Positions 62,681 to 64,000 of a stretch of 64,000 nucleotides of DNA are shown one piece after another. Made by a program: the position numbers and the translations under genes. The stretch comes from Chlorokybus atmophyticus. Taxonomy: Eukaryota > Streptophyta > Chlorokybophyceae > Chlorokybales > Chlorokybaceae. Every line of letters begins with the position of its first letter. Position 1 is the stretch's first letter. Where the stretch lies: positions 1 to 64,000 of the forward strand of contig RHPI01001553.1 in the NCBI GenBank assembly GCA_009103225.1. The letters run 5' to 3'. Under the pieces are notes generated by a model, which ran no database searches, was not told where the DNA came from, and saw nothing but the letters and a program-made list of their open reading frames with translations.

Positions 62681-63709
62681 ATGGAGGATGCTCGCATGGA
62701 AGAGCTTCAAGCTGCCATCTTGGCACTGAGGGAAGAGCTTCATCACACTCAAGCGGCGGCACAAGCACAACGCGAGGCGTATGAGCATGCGATGGCGCGT
62801 GTATAAATTCCCATGGCATCAAGCTCGCGCGTGCATGTGAAGGTGCCAAAGCCCAAGCCCTTTAAGGGTCAACGTGATGGAGATGCAGTGGATGAATGGA
62901 TTTTTCAAGTATCGTCTTGGTTGAAGCTCACGGAGGTGCCCACGCATCTGCACGTGGAGGTTGCAGCGACATTGCTTGAAGGTGCAGCACTTGTGTGGTG
63001 GAGGCATCGATGTACGCGTGTTGCAAACGGGTTGGCGCTACCATTGACCACCATGGAAGAGTTGGCACTGGAGGTCAGGCATCAATTTGTTCCCGTTGAG
63101 AGCGTGAAGGCCGCACGCGACAAACTTGCAGCCCTTGTGCAAATGGGGTCGGTGATGGCGTACACGGCCGCATTTCAGCGATTGGTGATGTCCATACCCA
63201 ATATGACCGAGGAGGAGCAGTTGGACAGGTATACACGTGGTTTGAAACCTTTGGGGCGTAAAGAAGTGGAGCTACGGGACCCGAAGACACTCGTGGAGGC
63301 TATACGCATCGCGGAGCGTCTCGACGCGTTGTACTTCAAATCCACCACAAGAAACACTGACTGGAGGCAAAGGCATGGTGATCAGCCCCGGGGAGGCTTT
63401 TAACATGCATGGAGACGAGGAGAACCAAGTTCAGCACTTGCCAATGGAGGTGGAGCTGACTCTGGGCCTGCACCAATGGAGGTGGGTGCCATACACACGC
63501 ATGGAAGTGAGGCGAAGCACGGCGGACGTGGTGAAAGAGGTAAAGGTGTGCGCAAGTGTTATGCGTGTGGGTCGACGGAGCATTTGGCGTACGGATGCCC
63601 CAAACGAAGCACGCAAAGGCCAACACCGGATGGCAACCCTCGCCGTGATCGTCGCGTCAACACCATGGAGCAAAATGGCGTGGAGCAGGAAAACGACTTC
63701 CCCCAGTAG
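62681..63709 (+). pseudogene. Gypsy C gag with CCHC knuckle, three stops
   Basis: One frame from ATG at 62,681 (MEDARMEELQAAILALREEL, coiled-coil-like), with stops TAA near 62,802-62,804, TAA at 63,401-63,403 and TAG at 63,707-63,709. The longest open part (62,813-63,403) is a retrotransposon gag domain: KPKPFKGQRDGDAVDEWIFQ, AATLLEGAALVWWRHRC, FVPVESVKAARDKLAAL, RYTRGLKPLGRKEVEL. A CCHC knuckle, CYACGSTEHLAYGC, lies between the second and third stop. The later stop may be the natural end of gag. Confidence 0.82.
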
Positions 63710-64000
63710 GTGAGGAGGCTACTGCTGGGGATAGGAAGGAGCCTCATGCACGGACGGATGCTGTGACATTTCCATTAAAGAAGCAAGAGGAGATGGCTTT
63801 GAACGCGCCAATGGTGGTGAGTTATGCAAACGAGGAGACAACAAAGTACTTCGGGCTTCGAGCACACATTTGCGATGACCAAGGACGATGGAGAGAGTGT
63901 AAGCTCATGATTGATAGCGGTGCCAACAGCAACTTCATGAGTATTGATATCGCGCGGCGTTACGGTTGGCTTTCGTCATTACGAGGAGGTGAAGTGAAGC
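63710..64000 (+). pseudogene. Gypsy C protease start, cut by window end
   Basis: In another frame than gag (from about 63,758): NAPMVVSYANEETTKYFGLR, then CKLMIDSGANSNFMSIDIAR with the protease DSG (Asp codon 63,913-63,915). The frame change after the gag stop could be a natural -1 shift or decay. The rest lies beyond the window. Confidence 0.75.

Larger units (their letters stand above)
61915..64000 (+). mobile_element. Gypsy C, Ty3/gypsy element, 5' part only
   Basis: 5' LTR, primer site, gag and the start of protease, in that order; the window ends inside protease. Protein sequence is unlike gypsy A and B (single CCHC knuckle, different gag), so it is another lineage. Three in-frame stops in gag suggest a decayed copy. 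Confidence 0.82.

Overview
The window is a eukaryotic chromosome end. It opens with 14 perfect CCTAAC telomere units (TTAGGG on the other strand). About 34 kb is retrotransposon sequence, with a few spliced host-type genes between. A photosynthetic eukaryote, most likely a green alga, fits best. The histone H3 variant at 31.7-34.0 kb carries a plant-style CenH3 core. The TIR domain at 56.4 kb has the plant layout. The copia primer sites match plant initiator tRNA-Met as I remember it. TTAGGG telomeres are known in some green algae. This placement is inference. Standard code is supported by three 1293-1295 codon retrotransposon ORFs without internal stops.

1-28.6 kb: a nest of elements. A degraded Ty3/gypsy element (gypsy A, about 6.35-23.7 kb) carries gag, protease, a DNMT3-like cytosine methyltransferase and RT-RNase H. 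It is split by a 5'-truncated LINE (9.79-13.73 kb, 13-bp target duplication) and by a copia element (Copia-2, 16.25-21.15 kb, target duplication AACAG). It is cut off by an antisense copia (Copia-3, 23.70-28.60 kb). A third copia (Copia-1, 1.30-6.34 kb, target duplication ACTGC, LTRs that look identical) lies next to the telomere. All three copia elements keep an intact gag-pol ORF. A gap of 171 N beside a 93-nt poly-G tract lies at 15.79-16.05 kb.

28.6-34.0 kb: a decayed spliced gene of unknown family on the minus strand (28.97-30.9 kb), then a plus-strand spliced gene for a CenH3/CENP-A-like histone H3 variant with a long N-terminal extension.

34.0-39.7 kb: an array of small CCAT..ATGG palindromes about every 25 bp, then a pogo/Tigger-like DNA transposon with TIRs and TA target duplications, internally deleted. 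Its right part plus 1.8 kb of flank is repeated almost exactly at 49.1-51.8 kb. The left copy ends six bases before a single N (39,684), where gypsy B begins, so an assembly or haplotype join must be considered.

39.7-48.8 kb: gypsy B, a better preserved relative of gypsy A, in the order gag - protease - DNMT3-like methyltransferase - RT - RNase H - integrase - PHD finger - LTR. It has two in-frame stops and three frameshifts. A second, truncated LTR follows in tandem and is fused to a remnant of the second pogo copy.

51.8-56.4 kb: gene-poor repeats, namely an AT-rich island, a 79-bp tandem repeat built on a 32-bp perfect palindrome, a short interstitial telomere tract, and a (CT)n tract of about 950 bp ending at an N.

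56.4-64.0 kb: a spliced plus-strand gene with a TIR domain, a tandem pair of 87-residue repeats and seven leucine-rich repeats, without a visible NB-ARC. Then the 5' half of another decayed Ty3/gypsy element (gypsy C: LTR, primer site to the tRNA-iMet 3' end, gag, start of protease) runs off the end.

The most notable content is the methyltransferase plus PHD gypsy lineage, the extended CenH3 and the TIR-LRR gene.
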